Shown here: piece after piece, positions 36,901 to 47,100 of the stretch
How the letters are laid out: the number at the start of each line of letters is the position of its first letter
How positions within the stretch are numbered: position 1 is the stretch's first letter
Source of the DNA: Caenorhabditis remanei
Taxonomy: Eukaryota > Nematoda > Chromadorea > Rhabditida > Rhabditidae
NCBI RefSeq assembly: GCF_010183535.1
Contig: NC_071329.1
Location: 4,774,001 to 4,838,000 of the forward strand
Length of the DNA stretch: 64,000 nt
Reading direction: 5' to 3'
Notes under the pieces: generated by a model
The model's input: the letters and a program-made list of their open reading frames with translations, nothing else
Databases searched by the model: none
What the model was told of the DNA's origin: nothing
Position numbers and translations under genes: made by a program

Positions 36901-39900
36901 CGAGAATACGGAGACGTCGGCGGCGGGGACTGGAGGGACCATTCTGGCGACACCGCAGATACCGTTTTTCAATGGGTTGAAGTGGCCACAGAATATTCAG
37001 ACGATGGACCCGTTTCAGTTTTTTAAGGTTGGTACAAGTGGGCGTGGCTTAAAGTTGCCGTAAAGTCTCTGGAGAACTAAATTTCCAAGTTTTAGTCCAC
37101 ATGACTTAATTCTTTTTTACTTTGATATCAAAACTGAGAGCCCTGAGTGCTGGGGACTAGTTTTTTCGGGATTTGGTTTTCTAGGCCACGGAAACGGAAA
37201 GATGGAAAATTGCGTTTTTAAGGTTTCGAGCACCGTAGCACCGTGTTTAAAAAAAAACTTCCGTGAAGAGTTTCGGCAATATTCTTTTAAAAGTTGAAAA
37301 AATGAAAAATTATTTTTTGGTTTTTTTTTCAAAATTCGGCTTTTTAAAGACTTTTGGCCACAGTACACCCTATCCTGTCACTAACTATAGTATACCCTAT
37401 ACTACGACTACAGTACCTCCCCTCTGCAATTACAGTATCCCCCCAAGTCTGAATTTCTATTGATTTTTGTTTTGGGCGGAGGGAGGCGGACCCAAAAATT
37501 GAAATATATAATTCAGGATGCAATAAAAGTTTTATTTTTGCGTAATTACGACTTTAGGACGTTTTGAAACAAAGACTTATCAAAACTGGGACATTATAAA
37601 GCCGAGACGTTTAGACACCAAACATGAAAAAATCACTGAAAAGTCAGTTTTTCCACGTTTAATGTGGAAATGACGTGGTTTCGAAACGTCCGGTTCTCAA
37701 ATGTTATGGTTTCTAAATGAAAAGCTTGCCAACAGACTCGATTTCCAAAAATCTGGTTTTAAAACGTCCCAAAACCGATTAAAAAAACCTAGTTCCAGGT
37801 TACCACCAATTGAATTGTCAAAAACATCTAATTTTAAGACAATGCCCTGATTTGAGAAAAAGTCGAATTGTTCCAATTTTAGAATATGTTATAGAACCAG
37901 TCTAGATTTCTGTTTTTGTAGTTGACAATTTTTTTGTACGGGCGCTACCTGGGGAGATACGGTACAGTGAAGAAGAAGTCACCCGATTTCCAGAGATTTC
38001 CTCTAGAGGCTCTCACTTTCACGGACTATATCTCTTTATCGAGGGGACGTACAAAAAAATTGTCAACTACAAAAATGGAGATCTAAGTTTGTTTCATAAC
38101 ATATCCAAAAATTGAAAAAATGGGATGAATACTGAGATCGTGACGGGATCTTAAAGTTCAAGAAGGCTCCCTAAGTGATTACTGTACTCCTAGATACCTC
38201 CAGTCTTGTCTTGTCAAGACGATTCTTATTAGGATTACTGTATTCTTAGAACTTCAATATTGAATTTCCAGTTCCCCTACCCTCCTCCACCAGTCACCGA
38301 TCCGTCATCCAACAACTCCTCGTCATCCACTTCCTTCGACTCGTCTCTCTACACAAGTGCCTTCCCAATCCCCACATCTCACTTCGACACCTCTCTAGTT
38401 GCTCCGCCCCCTCCAGTTCTCACTTCTGATGACACCCTGACATCAGACTCTTCATTGGTAAAGGAGGAGTTGTTAGATATGAAACCACTGATCCCAGGGA
38501 TTCCTAGCGCCAGCTTTTTCACGAGTCTCGGACAAATGACAACAACTACAGATCCAAGGACTATTGAGCAACAGGTGAGGACCACCGGACAGTCCGTTCA
38601 AAAACTAAATAGATTTCCAGCAGCTCCTGTCCACCGCTACCAACATGTACCCCAACGCCTTCATGTCACCGTACACCAGTTGGTCGTGTCAACCGACAAC
38701 TACCTTCCCAGGACTCTCATTTGATGATCCCTCACTATATTGTTATGGACAACAATTTCCAGCGTCGTCTTGAGAATTTTTCGAGGGAACAACTACATAT
38801 AATAATAATAATACTTACCCCTGTCAATTGTCGAATTTTCGCCTCGCACTGTTTAAGCTCGTCCTGCAAAAAAATTAAATTTATTTTGTGTCTTTTTCAA
38901 TTGAGGTGTCTATTAAAAATTGGTGGCCTAGTTTTTTTGGGATCTTAGGCCATTATGAAGATATTGGATGTGTCCTAGCTTTGCCGAAAGTTAGGCCATC
39001 TTATCGACTATTGGAGCTTATGAGTTGGCGGCCTAACTTTACACGTTGTGGGTTTCTAGGTCACAACTGGAATTCCAGGTCACAATCCGAAAATCTAGAC
39101 CAAAATGTCCATAGCCTAGGCCATCAAGGGAAAATATAGGCGACCACTTGGAATCCTAGGCCATCAATTTCTTTCAAAACCTAATCTACCGAATCCAAAA
39201 CTCGATCAACACTACAAAAGATAGTTCATCAGATGAAAACCTAGGCCATCATTTCCAAGATCTAGTCCCCCAAGTGAAAAGCTAGGCCACCACTTGGAAT
39301 CCTAGGCCACCTTATCCAAAACCTAGGCCACGCTCACCTTCAAAATTGCCGCCATCGAGTTGCTATCATTCTCCATCTCCTTCATCTTCTCCTCCATCTC
39401 CCCGACCTTCTTTTTGAGACCCGAAATTTCGATTTTCAACTTTTCCGCGGTCTCCTGATTCGGTTTTTCGTCTTTTTCACCTTTTGATTCCTGAAAAAAC
39501 CAAATACACGTGGCCTAGAAAACTCCTAGGCCACCTACCTTTTGACAAGACGAGAGTTCCGTGAGACACTCCTTATTTTTAGTACGGTACCCGTAGATTT
39601 CTGATTCTTTTAGTTTAAATTTACTCTGGAATTTGTCTAAATCCGCTTTTTGTTGCTTGGCGTCCGATTCGATCTTCTTTTTGTGCAGCCAGATTACTGT
39701 AACAATGAAAATAAATGAATAAGGGAATATCTGTCTGTGTTTTCCAGTGCCCGAGAAATTTGGTAACCAAAAAATTCATCATTTTCAGTAATTTTTGTGG
39801 TTTCAAAACGTCCCGGAACCCAAAATTTTACACCGGGACTTTTAAAAACCGAAAATATCGGAACCTCGTTGGAGCCGTTTTGAAACTAGACATTTGGAAA

Positions 39901-41797
39901 CCGAGACATTTAGCAACCAGTAGTTTCAAAACCATGACGTTTTGAAACCAACCTTTTTTCTGTGTTTAGGGTTGAGATGTCTCGGTTTTGAAACGTCTGG
40001 TTTCAAAACGTACTGGACCTGTTTCAACTCATCGCTTAAATTCCTTGGTTACAAAACGGCACAGTTTCGAAACGTCCCTATCCCATCACTCAAATTTTTC
40101 CCCTTACCTCTCAACTTCTCGAGCACACTGTCGTGCTCCCTCTGCACCGCCTCCAACTTCTCATCTCGCCTCCGTATCTCATCGCCATACGTTTGCTCCC
40201 GTCGATTCCAAAAATAGAGAAATATAAAGCATAGAATTAGAAAGAAAAGACGATAACGATTATTTGGTGCGCCGAGCAGCGAAGGCATCAAACTGCTCTT
40301 CTCCTCCTCGTCATAGGTCGGATTTGAGTGTCTGCAAATGAGGGGATATAGGGAAGAAATAAATAAGGGAGTGGATGAGAAAAACAAGTAAAAATGAAGA
40401 GATTTTTCTTTGCTTTAATTGAAAAATTTTTTTAAAAATTTTTGGAAAAAGTGAAAATCACCAAACTTTGAGATTCCGTGACGGCTTCAAATGTTCCCCA
40501 AACTTGCTCAATTTTTGATATATTGTAGATCAAACCTTGATCTACATTTTACTAATTGACAACTTTTTTGTAGGACCCCGACCTGAAGAGATACAAGAGA
40601 CGCAGAGAAGGTAGGGTGCATGCATTCTCTGCGAGTGTTCTCTCGCTCTTCTATACTTCTACAACTCATATCTTCTTGTATTTCAGTTTTATCAAAAAGT
40701 TATTAACTAACAAAATATGCAGAATTTTATGCTAATCGTTTTTGTAGTTGACAACTTTTTTGTAGGACCCCGACCTGGAGAGATATGAGAGACGCAGAGA
40801 AGCAAGATTTGCAAGCTGCTGGAGAGTGCTCGTTAGACATTGAGCACTTATATCTCCTCTGCTACTGACGCAATAAAAAAGTTGTAAACTAATAAAATGT
40901 GTAAAATTTTATGCTGATCATTATTGTAATTGAAAATTTTTTGATATCTCTGAAGGTTGTTGAGATAAATGCGTTCCATTATTTCTAGTGAGAGTACACA
41001 AACCGGTCCCTAGGGAGCTAGGTTATTCTATTAAAAAAAAAAACAGATTTAGCTGATTGTGCTAGACAAGGTGATAATTACAAACAATAATGCACAAAAT
41101 CATAGAATAGAAATTTGAAAAATTATGATAAAATGCAGGGTATCCCCTTGAGATCAATTTCCCCTTGGAATATTTAATACCACATATATTTTTAGTCATT
41201 AGAGATAGAAAAAAGTTGTCAACTACAAAAATGATAAGTTTCACATTTTACACATTTTGTTAGTTAACATCTTTTCGATAACACTGATAGCCAAGGAGAT
41301 ATAAGTGATTGAAGTAGAGAAGAGAACACGTGCAGAGAACGCAGGTTCCCTAGCTTCTCTGCGTCTCTCATATCTCTTCAGGTAGGGGTCCTAGAAAAAA
41401 GTTGTCAACTACAAAAATGATCAACATACAATTTTACACATTTTGTTAGTTGACATCTTTTTGATAACTCTGATAGACAAGGAGATTTATGCGTTTGAAA
41501 TCTAGAACAGTGAAAGAGCACGCGCAGAGAACGCATCTTCTCTGCGTCTCTCATATCTCCTCAGGTAGGTGTCCTACAAAAAAGTTGTCAACTACAAAAA
41601 TAAAGATCTAGGCTTGTTTTATAACATATCAAAAATTGAGCAAATAGGGGTCACATCTGAAACCTTGACGACATCTTAAAGCTTGGTAATTTTGCAATGT
41701 GTAAACCCAAAAATCCTAAAAATTCCCTTTTTTTCCAAAAAACAACGGAAATGCGAAAAGACACCCACTTCAGAGCCACACGTACACGACGAATCAT
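30940..41797 (-). CDS. Type II membrane coiled-coil protein, GOLM1/GOLM2-like
   Basis: Eight minus-strand exons: 41769-41797, 40108-40331, 39539-39696, 39338-39490, 38819-38863, 34984-35043, 32952-33114 and 30940-30995. They total 888 bp (295 aa) with consistent phases. There is a short basic cytoplasmic N-terminus with YDEEEKSS; one hydrophobic helix (about residues 38-51, [14 protein letters not shown]); then a Lys/Glu-rich coiled coil (about 55-190) with [10 protein letters not shown] and [11 protein letters not shown]; then a Gln/Glu/Asp-rich acidic tail ending KEH. Architecture and the spaced cysteines resemble vertebrate GOLM1/CASC4 Golgi proteins; this assignment is inference from layout rather than a firm match. 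The 3.8-kb fifth intron (35044-38818) contains the whole forkhead gene on the other strand. The first 29-bp exon was picked by phase and ATG and is less sure. Confidence 0.72.
31251..31383. repeat. Family D hairpin element
   Basis: It begins TAGCACGACACGCGTCTTAC and ends GTAAGAACTGTGCTGAGCTA, with the GAGACTCAGAGAAAAAGAGA loop. It lies in the intron 30996-32951 of the coiled-coil gene. Confidence 0.85.
32263..32843. mobile_element. CAGAGTTG-ended hairpin element with GGAATCCGG repeats, interrupted
   Basis: The ends CAGAGTTGTACGGAAT and CCGGACAACTCTG are inverted. Subterminal CCGGAATCCGGAATCC-type repeats replace the GGAAGTC repeats of family C but sit in the same place. A second element (32466-32685) is inserted in the middle. 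Confidence 0.75.
32466..32685. mobile_element. 220-bp MITE with CCGTAAAACCTGTAATAGAGG ends, nested
   Basis: Terminal repeats CCGTAAAACCTGTAATAGAG and CTCTATTACAGGTTTTACGG are perfect inverted copies related to the 19707 element. The right side is followed by TA; the left flank is TG, so the duplication has mutated. The interior contains a half family E sequence (AAAAAGTTGTCAACTA). Confidence 0.8.
33848..33985. repeat. Family E hairpin copy
   Basis: TTTTTGTAGTTGACAACTTT near 33859 pairs with AAAAAAGTTGACAACTAC near 33954. It lies in the intron 33115-34983 of the coiled-coil gene, which otherwise shows only AT-rich DNA and a GTTTCAAAACG cluster near 34440-34790. Confidence 0.7.
35385..38773 (+). 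CDS. fkh-6: Forkhead transcription factor (fkh-6 ortholog)
   Basis: Exons: 35385-35422, 35558-35666, 36570-36781, 36835-37027, 38272-38574 and 38621-38773 (TGA). They total 1008 bp (335 aa) with consistent phases; the last intron is 46 bp. The forkhead domain starts at about residue 20 ([19 protein letters not shown]) and includes the recognition-helix block [16 protein letters not shown] and the wing region GKGNYW-like (here KGNYWQM), then a basic KRRRVKR. The C-terminal half is rich in Ser, Thr, Pro and Asn, typical of an activation region. In C. elegans FKH-6 is a nuclear DNA-binding factor for somatic gonad development. The gene lies wholly within an intron of the minus-strand coiled-coil gene, and its stop is 46 bp before an antisense exon. 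The start exon fits by phase, giving M-T-R-H; the family is certain, the symbol likely by neighbours. Confidence 0.9.
37900..38095. repeat. Family E hairpin copy in fkh-6 intron
   Basis: TTTTTGTAGTTGACAATTTT near 37914 pairs with TTGTCAACTACAAAAATGG near 38060. The interior has GCGCTACCTGGGGAGATACGG. The rest of the intron 37028-38271 has a GTTTTGAAAC cluster (37550-37780) and CTACAGTA-type motifs. Confidence 0.75.
38925..39335. repeat. Dispersed CTAGGCCA motif, about ten copies
   Basis: In the introns 38864-39337 and 39491-39538 of the coiled-coil gene, CCTAGGCCA(C/T)C-like words recur at irregular spacing of about 15-60 bp. Isolated copies also occur at 45, 37178 and 45064. The core CTAGGCC is nearly palindromic. 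Confidence 0.65.
40530..41620. repeat. Cluster of family E hairpins with GAGACGCAGAGAA blocks
   Basis: At least four half or whole copies (about 40545-40705, 40735-40905, 41210-41410, 41440-41610) fill the intron 40332-41768. TTGTAGTTGACAACTTTTTT alternates with its complement. Between them are GAGACGCAGAGAA and its complement TTCTCTGCGTCTC, also seen in the paics-1 intron. This looks like repeated insertion or tandem duplication of one element. Confidence 0.75.
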
Positions 41798-42059
41798 TTT
41801 GATGGATAAGAGGGGGAAATGGGATGGGAATAGGTGGAATAGACCGGAAGATTGGTTTGTGTTTTGGAAATAAAGAGAGAATTAGAGTAAATTGGGGATA
41901 GTAGAATAGAAAAAAGAGAGGAAGAGAATGGGGGAAAAAACGGATTAGTACGATTTGTTTCTACTCGGATAGAAGAGATTTTTATGTGAAAGTTTGTTCA
42001 GGTGGGGGAAAGAGAGGACATCTGGAAATGGAGAGAGACAGATGGAAGGGTCGAGAATT

Positions 42060-42239
42060 ATTATCGGTTCACGAACCTTTGCCGGGAGTGTTAAAGGTGC
42101 TTCGAATGGGTCTCGTAGTTGAAAAGGAGGAAAACCGTATTTTACTACGGTTTTCCATGCTTTCAACTACGAGACCACCCATCCGAACAAATTCATGCGC
42201 CTTTAACACCTCCGGCAAATGTTCGTGAACCGATAATAT
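42060..42239. repeat. 180-bp near-perfect hairpin
   Basis: TTATCGGTTCACGAACCTTT at the left pairs with the complementary block ending at 42239. The arms share TTTGCCGGGAGTGTTAAAGG and CTCGTAGTTGAAA and meet around AAAACCGTATTTTACTACGG. It would fold into one long stem when transcribed. No related copy was found in this window. Confidence 0.85.
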
Positions 42240-42339
42240 GTACACGTTTTTCTGGCTTCGGAACGTTTCGAAACTATGACATTCCGACCCCAAATTGTTC
42301 AGTGATTTTTCTCAAGTTTGATGCCGAAACTGTTTTCTA

Positions 42340-42555
42340 CATACTTGCAAATTTACTGCCCGGCTTCAAAAAAAGGTACCTATTTTTTACCGAATTTTTT
42401 GAAATTTTACATTAAAAATTTCAATTTTTTGATGCATAACTAGCTTTTGATTGAATTCTGAAGTATAGTCAAAAATCGACATTTTTGGGAAAAATTCAAA
42501 TTTTCGTTCGAAATTTCAGTTCAAATGCTTTTTTTTCAGGTCCGTTGCAAGTATG
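42340..42555. mobile_element. Family B hairpin MITE
   Basis: Termini are CATACTTGCAAATTTACTG and CCGTTGCAAGTATG. The AT-rich body matches the 23147 copy in reverse orientation. Confidence 0.8.
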
Positions 42556-42920
42556 GTTTACTAAACATCCCCGGAGCCAATTTTGTCAGTTTCTCTTGTT
42601 TGCAATTACATGTTTTAAAAAAATGTAATTTTCCATTTTTTCTTCAATATTTTAATATTTTTAACTTTTAACGTGTTTGATTACATTTTGATACTATTTT
42701 TTGAAATGTATCTCTGCAAACCCCGATTTATTGGCTATTCAATTTGTTATACGTTTTTGCAACTTCGCTCTACCGAAATTTTTAATTTAATTTGATTTTC
42801 TGTGAGAAAGTTAAGATTTGTCAGGAGAGCCTATTTTCTTTTTTTGTGAATTTTTTGTGAATTTTTTCAGAAAAACTCCGAAAAATTACGAATTTTCAAA
42901 AAATTACGATATGAATGTAA

Positions 42921-43032
42921 TAGCACGGCACGCTTCTCACAACCGCGTTCTACCGAAACCGAGGAAAATTGTGTGCGAAAAATTTTTCAAGGGTATTTCG
43001 GTGGAGCGCAGTTGTAAGAACTGTGCCGAGCG
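42921..43032. repeat. Family D hairpin element, short copy
   Basis: It starts TAGCACGGCACGCTTCTCAC and ends GTGCCGAGCGAATA. The purine-rich loop is shortened compared with other copies. Confidence 0.8.
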
Positions 43033-44170
43033 AATATGAAAAGATTGATATTTCAAATTTTTTTTCAAAAAATCTCAAAAATTGAATTTTCTGTGTCAAT
43101 TCGTTCTATCACGAAAATATTTAAACTTAAAATTCGAAAAAAAAACTGGCTAAACTCAAAAACCCATGAGCCCACGTCAGATTCCCCCCTGCGGAAAAAA
43201 TGCTCCAACTAAGCACCTGCCTATTGTGTTCAGTGCCTGAATAATGAATTATTCAGAATGCTAAGCTATTCGAACACAACAAGCAAGCTATACATATTTT
43301 TTCTCCAAAATTCTCCAAAAATTGCAGAATTTTAAGTCAGAAAACTACGAAATGAGAAAAATGAGGGACTAGTAATAGAGCAGAATCAATCGGAAGAGTA
43401 GTCCGAGTGAGTGAGTGAAAGGGGGGACGGAGCAGGGTGTGCTCCATGTATGCTCTTCTTCTAAGGTCCGTCTTCTTCTCACTTCTTTCATAGAAGAGGG
43501 TTTGATTAGCCCTTGTGTATGTGTGTGTGTGTGTCCGCAGCTTCCTCTCTCTTTTATTCATTCTATTTCATTTTGCGCGAAAAGAGAGGTCAGGTCAACC
43601 ACGTTCCGTTATTCCCCAGTTGCTGGAGCAAGTGCGCTCTAGCGAACTCCCCCCTTGGGTCGTCGCGTGTGGCGTCTCTGACCGCAATCTCCTCACTCTG
43701 CACACTCCCTCGTGACGAGTTAGATGCGCAGGTCTCCAGGGAGTACGGTGATCGCCTTCGTCGCGCCGTCTACACGGTCTCCGACTAGAGAGAGTAAAAT
43801 GAGTGGAGAGACGGCAGACAGTCTAACACAGCATTGTTCGATTTTTCTCACGTCTCTTTTTCTCTAGCACTATCTCCATCTCTGTCTATCTCTTTTCGAT
43901 TCAAAAACCGAACGGAGTGACGATGGAAGAAATTGTGAGAAGAAACCGACAACGTGGTCATATGATTTCTTCTTTTCCCCATGCTTCGTTCCACTTGTTT
44001 TAGCTTCTTCTTTTTTCTACTCTTTATTTGTTTCTTTTTCAGTTTCAAACACCAAAAATCCCAAAAAATCTAGTATTTTCAGATATATGAGTAGGACGTA
44101 GCCACCCCACCCCAAACCAACATCAAAAACACCGAATAGAAAGAACATCTCGTAAGCGCCAGCTGTGCTT

Positions 44171-47100
44171 ATGAATTCTCGTGAGTTTTTTATTTTTCGG
44201 TGTGTGTTTCAGAATGCTTCAGGTGGAGGCCTTGCAAATGCTCTTCATTGAAAGTTTCAAGATATTTTGATATTCTCAATGGAGCGCACTTGCTCCAGGA
44301 TAGCCAAAATTTGATTTTTCGCAATTGGAGCACGTTGGCACTGTTTAAAAGCGCATGAATGATCCCGGGAGGTCATGCGCCTTTAAAATAGAATTTTCTG
44401 TTGAAACTGGTATGCATAGAATACTGAAGACGTGAGTATTCTGAAGCTGCTCTCGAAATTTTTCTAGCGTCCATAAGACTCCAGACGGAAAATTAAAGCA
44501 AATTCTGAATCCTTATGACTTTAGCTTTCTAATCATACCAGTTTCTTCTAGAAGCTTCCACCCCCAACGCGTTCCACCATGTGTTCGGTGGAGCGCGCTT
44601 TCCACCAAAATCCCAAAAAAATCCGAAAACTCAACTAAAACTGGCCCATACTAATCTGAATCTCTTGCAGTCGGTGGAGTAGCTACCGAACGACGATTGC
44701 CTCCTCAACAAACGCAACAATTTCTCTCGCATTCCAACTTTCTCTCCTCGCCTTCCAACGCAACAATTATTGACGAATCCCAGTTTCCATCACTGGGCGC
44801 GAAAGGTGATTTCTTTTGAATCAGTGTATCTTCGTTTTGGAAGCTTTCAAAAGATTTCGACCTTGTTTAGCTAAATCACGGGGTTTTGATAAGCTCGGTG
44901 AGCTGACATCAGCTTCCAGTTCACTGGAGCGAATTTGCTTCCCACGCTTATCAGAACTTTAATGCCGGATTTTCAGCGCTAGAAACCAAAAAATCGCTTA
45001 AAATTGTGGGAACATTCCAGACAAGTTTTATACTGGTCTAAAATTTTTCCAAGTGGACTATTAGGCCATCGGATAGCTAAGCTGACTCTTCCCCTGAAAT
45101 TAAGTGATTTACCAGGTTTCTAGCGCGGGAACAATATGATCTACATAAACCTGACCTGGGCGATAAAAACACAAACTCAAATTCCTTGAAAACCCAACAA
45201 AAAAAAAACGCCTTAAACCCCCGCACTAATTAACTCAAATTTACAGGAACGTCCTCACTCGGCGGCGGATTCTCACCAATTCCAACAACGAGCGGAGGTG
45301 TTTTAAACGTTGCCCAGTCGTCGCCGTCGCGAGATCCCTACGCGGCGCACCGAGCTAACTATGGTGGGTTCTTGTCGAGTGGAAAATCGATTTGTCGTTT
45401 CAGACATAGAACTTGAGAAATTATCGATTTTCGCGCGCGCTCCGAGAGTGAGGCGCCAAAATTTTGGAATTCTGTGTTTCGCGACGAAATATGACGTTTT
45501 GAGATGATTTTCTTGCATATTTCAGCAGATTTTCTCGTTTTTATCGGTTTTAAACGGAAAACTTATCGTTTTTCGCCTCTTTCCTCGTGATATGTCGGTC
45601 AAAATGCTAAAAAAATGGAAAATTCCCGTTTTTGAGTTAGTTTCTTTAATTTTAGCTTCGTTTCAGCTGTTTCTTAGCATCAACGAGCATAAACCACATT
45701 TTCCGCATGAGAAAACTGGAAAGTTTTGATGATTTACGAAAAGTTGCACAATTTTTCAGCTCTAGCGGAAATTTTTTTGAAATTTGTCGAGTTTTTGATA
45801 GATTTTCGTTCATTATTTAATTTGAAAGCGTAATTTAATGCGATATTTGAAAAATTTCGCTCGGAAAAAAGTTAATTTTTTAGACTTCCGCCAACTTTTT
45901 TGTTTTTAGCCAAAATTATGATTTTTGCCCGATTTTTCTCGGAATTTCCCGTTTTTTTGCTTAACATTTTAAAAGCATGTAATTTTTCTGCTTTTATCAA
46001 TAATTTTCGCTCTGAAACTCTGTAAATACCTCAAATTTCGTCGGAACATCGCTGAAAATCCGAAATGCAAAAATTTTTTTTTTCAAAATCTGTGCATTCT
46101 GACGTGACAGTGTTTTGCGTACTTTGCCATCTACCGTAGTCGAGCGAGAAAATTTGCGCGAAAAAATGCATTAATGTCTGAAAATTCAATGGTAAACCTC
46201 CTAAATCTTCGAATTTCTCACAATTTCCACACAAATAAGACAGTTTTGTCACCAAATAATAGATGTTTTCAGCTAACCTGATGCGATCGGACCCGAGTCT
46301 AACAAATTCCGAGTTCCAAATACAGAACGAGGATTTTCCCGCGCTTCCCGGCGTCGGTGGTGGCCAATCACAACGAACAATGCTCGGAGATCAACTGGCG
46401 AATGTACGGGAATCGAGTTTTGTTACAAATTTCTTCATTTTTTTAAATTTCAGATGCTGCCCGACGACCATCAAGTGAATTTCGCCGGACCATTAGGCGA
46501 TTGTGACCCTTCGAGGCTGGGCGGCTTATCAAGAACAAGTCAAGAAGGCCCTATGCATGGAATTATCACCCACCCGGATGGTAAGAATCTCAGAGAAGCT
46601 TAAAATTAATTTTTACTGACTTTTTCTAACTTTTCTCCATACTTGCAAACCGGGCCGGCGCGTAAGTTGCGTTTAACTCAATATTATGAGCTCAAAAATA
46701 TACCAAAATGTAGATCTCGACGAGTTCTATGTCCCTGGCCTACTACGGACCGGATGGCTATTTGTTAATGTGCCGCGGACCGGGCTTGAATGGCTTTTCT
46801 GGCCATTTTCGCGTTTTTTGGCACTTCTTCCCGGCCCGCGGCACACTACCGAATAGCCATCCGGCCCGTAGTAGGTCAGTGTCATAGAACTCGCTGAGAT
46901 CTACATTTTGGTATATTTTTCAGCTCATAAAACTCAGTTTGACGCGAGTTACGAGCCGGCCCGGTTTGCAGGTATGCTTTTCTCAATGGAGCGCGCTTGC
47001 CTCCTCCCGGGCTAAAATTCTCAATAAAGCGCACTTTTTTCTTTGCAGGCGAAGTGACGAACATACCCGCCTCAATGCTTGCCGATCAATTTGGAATGGC

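Larger units (their letters stand above)
41798..44170. promoter_or_regulatory. Divergent intergenic region upstream of the coiled-coil gene and ntl-2
   Basis: It holds three hairpins listed separately. A GC-rich, low-repeat block at about 43570-43800 stands out from the AT-rich surroundings and may be a core promoter. It is followed by T-rich tracts with candidate trans-splice acceptors (TTTTTCAG ending 44042 and TATTTTCAG ending 44082). A four-codon upstream frame begins just after the second acceptor. The placement as promoter is inference. Confidence 0.45.

Noticed and set aside
43240..43265. Short palindrome around TGAATAATGAATTATTCA as a regulatory operator
   Set aside because: A single AT-rich palindrome in AT-rich DNA is expected by chance; no second copy near a gene start.
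44353..44390. Short GCGCATGA...TCATGCGC hairpin as a microRNA precursor
   Set aside because: The stem is only about 14 bp, too short for a precursor.
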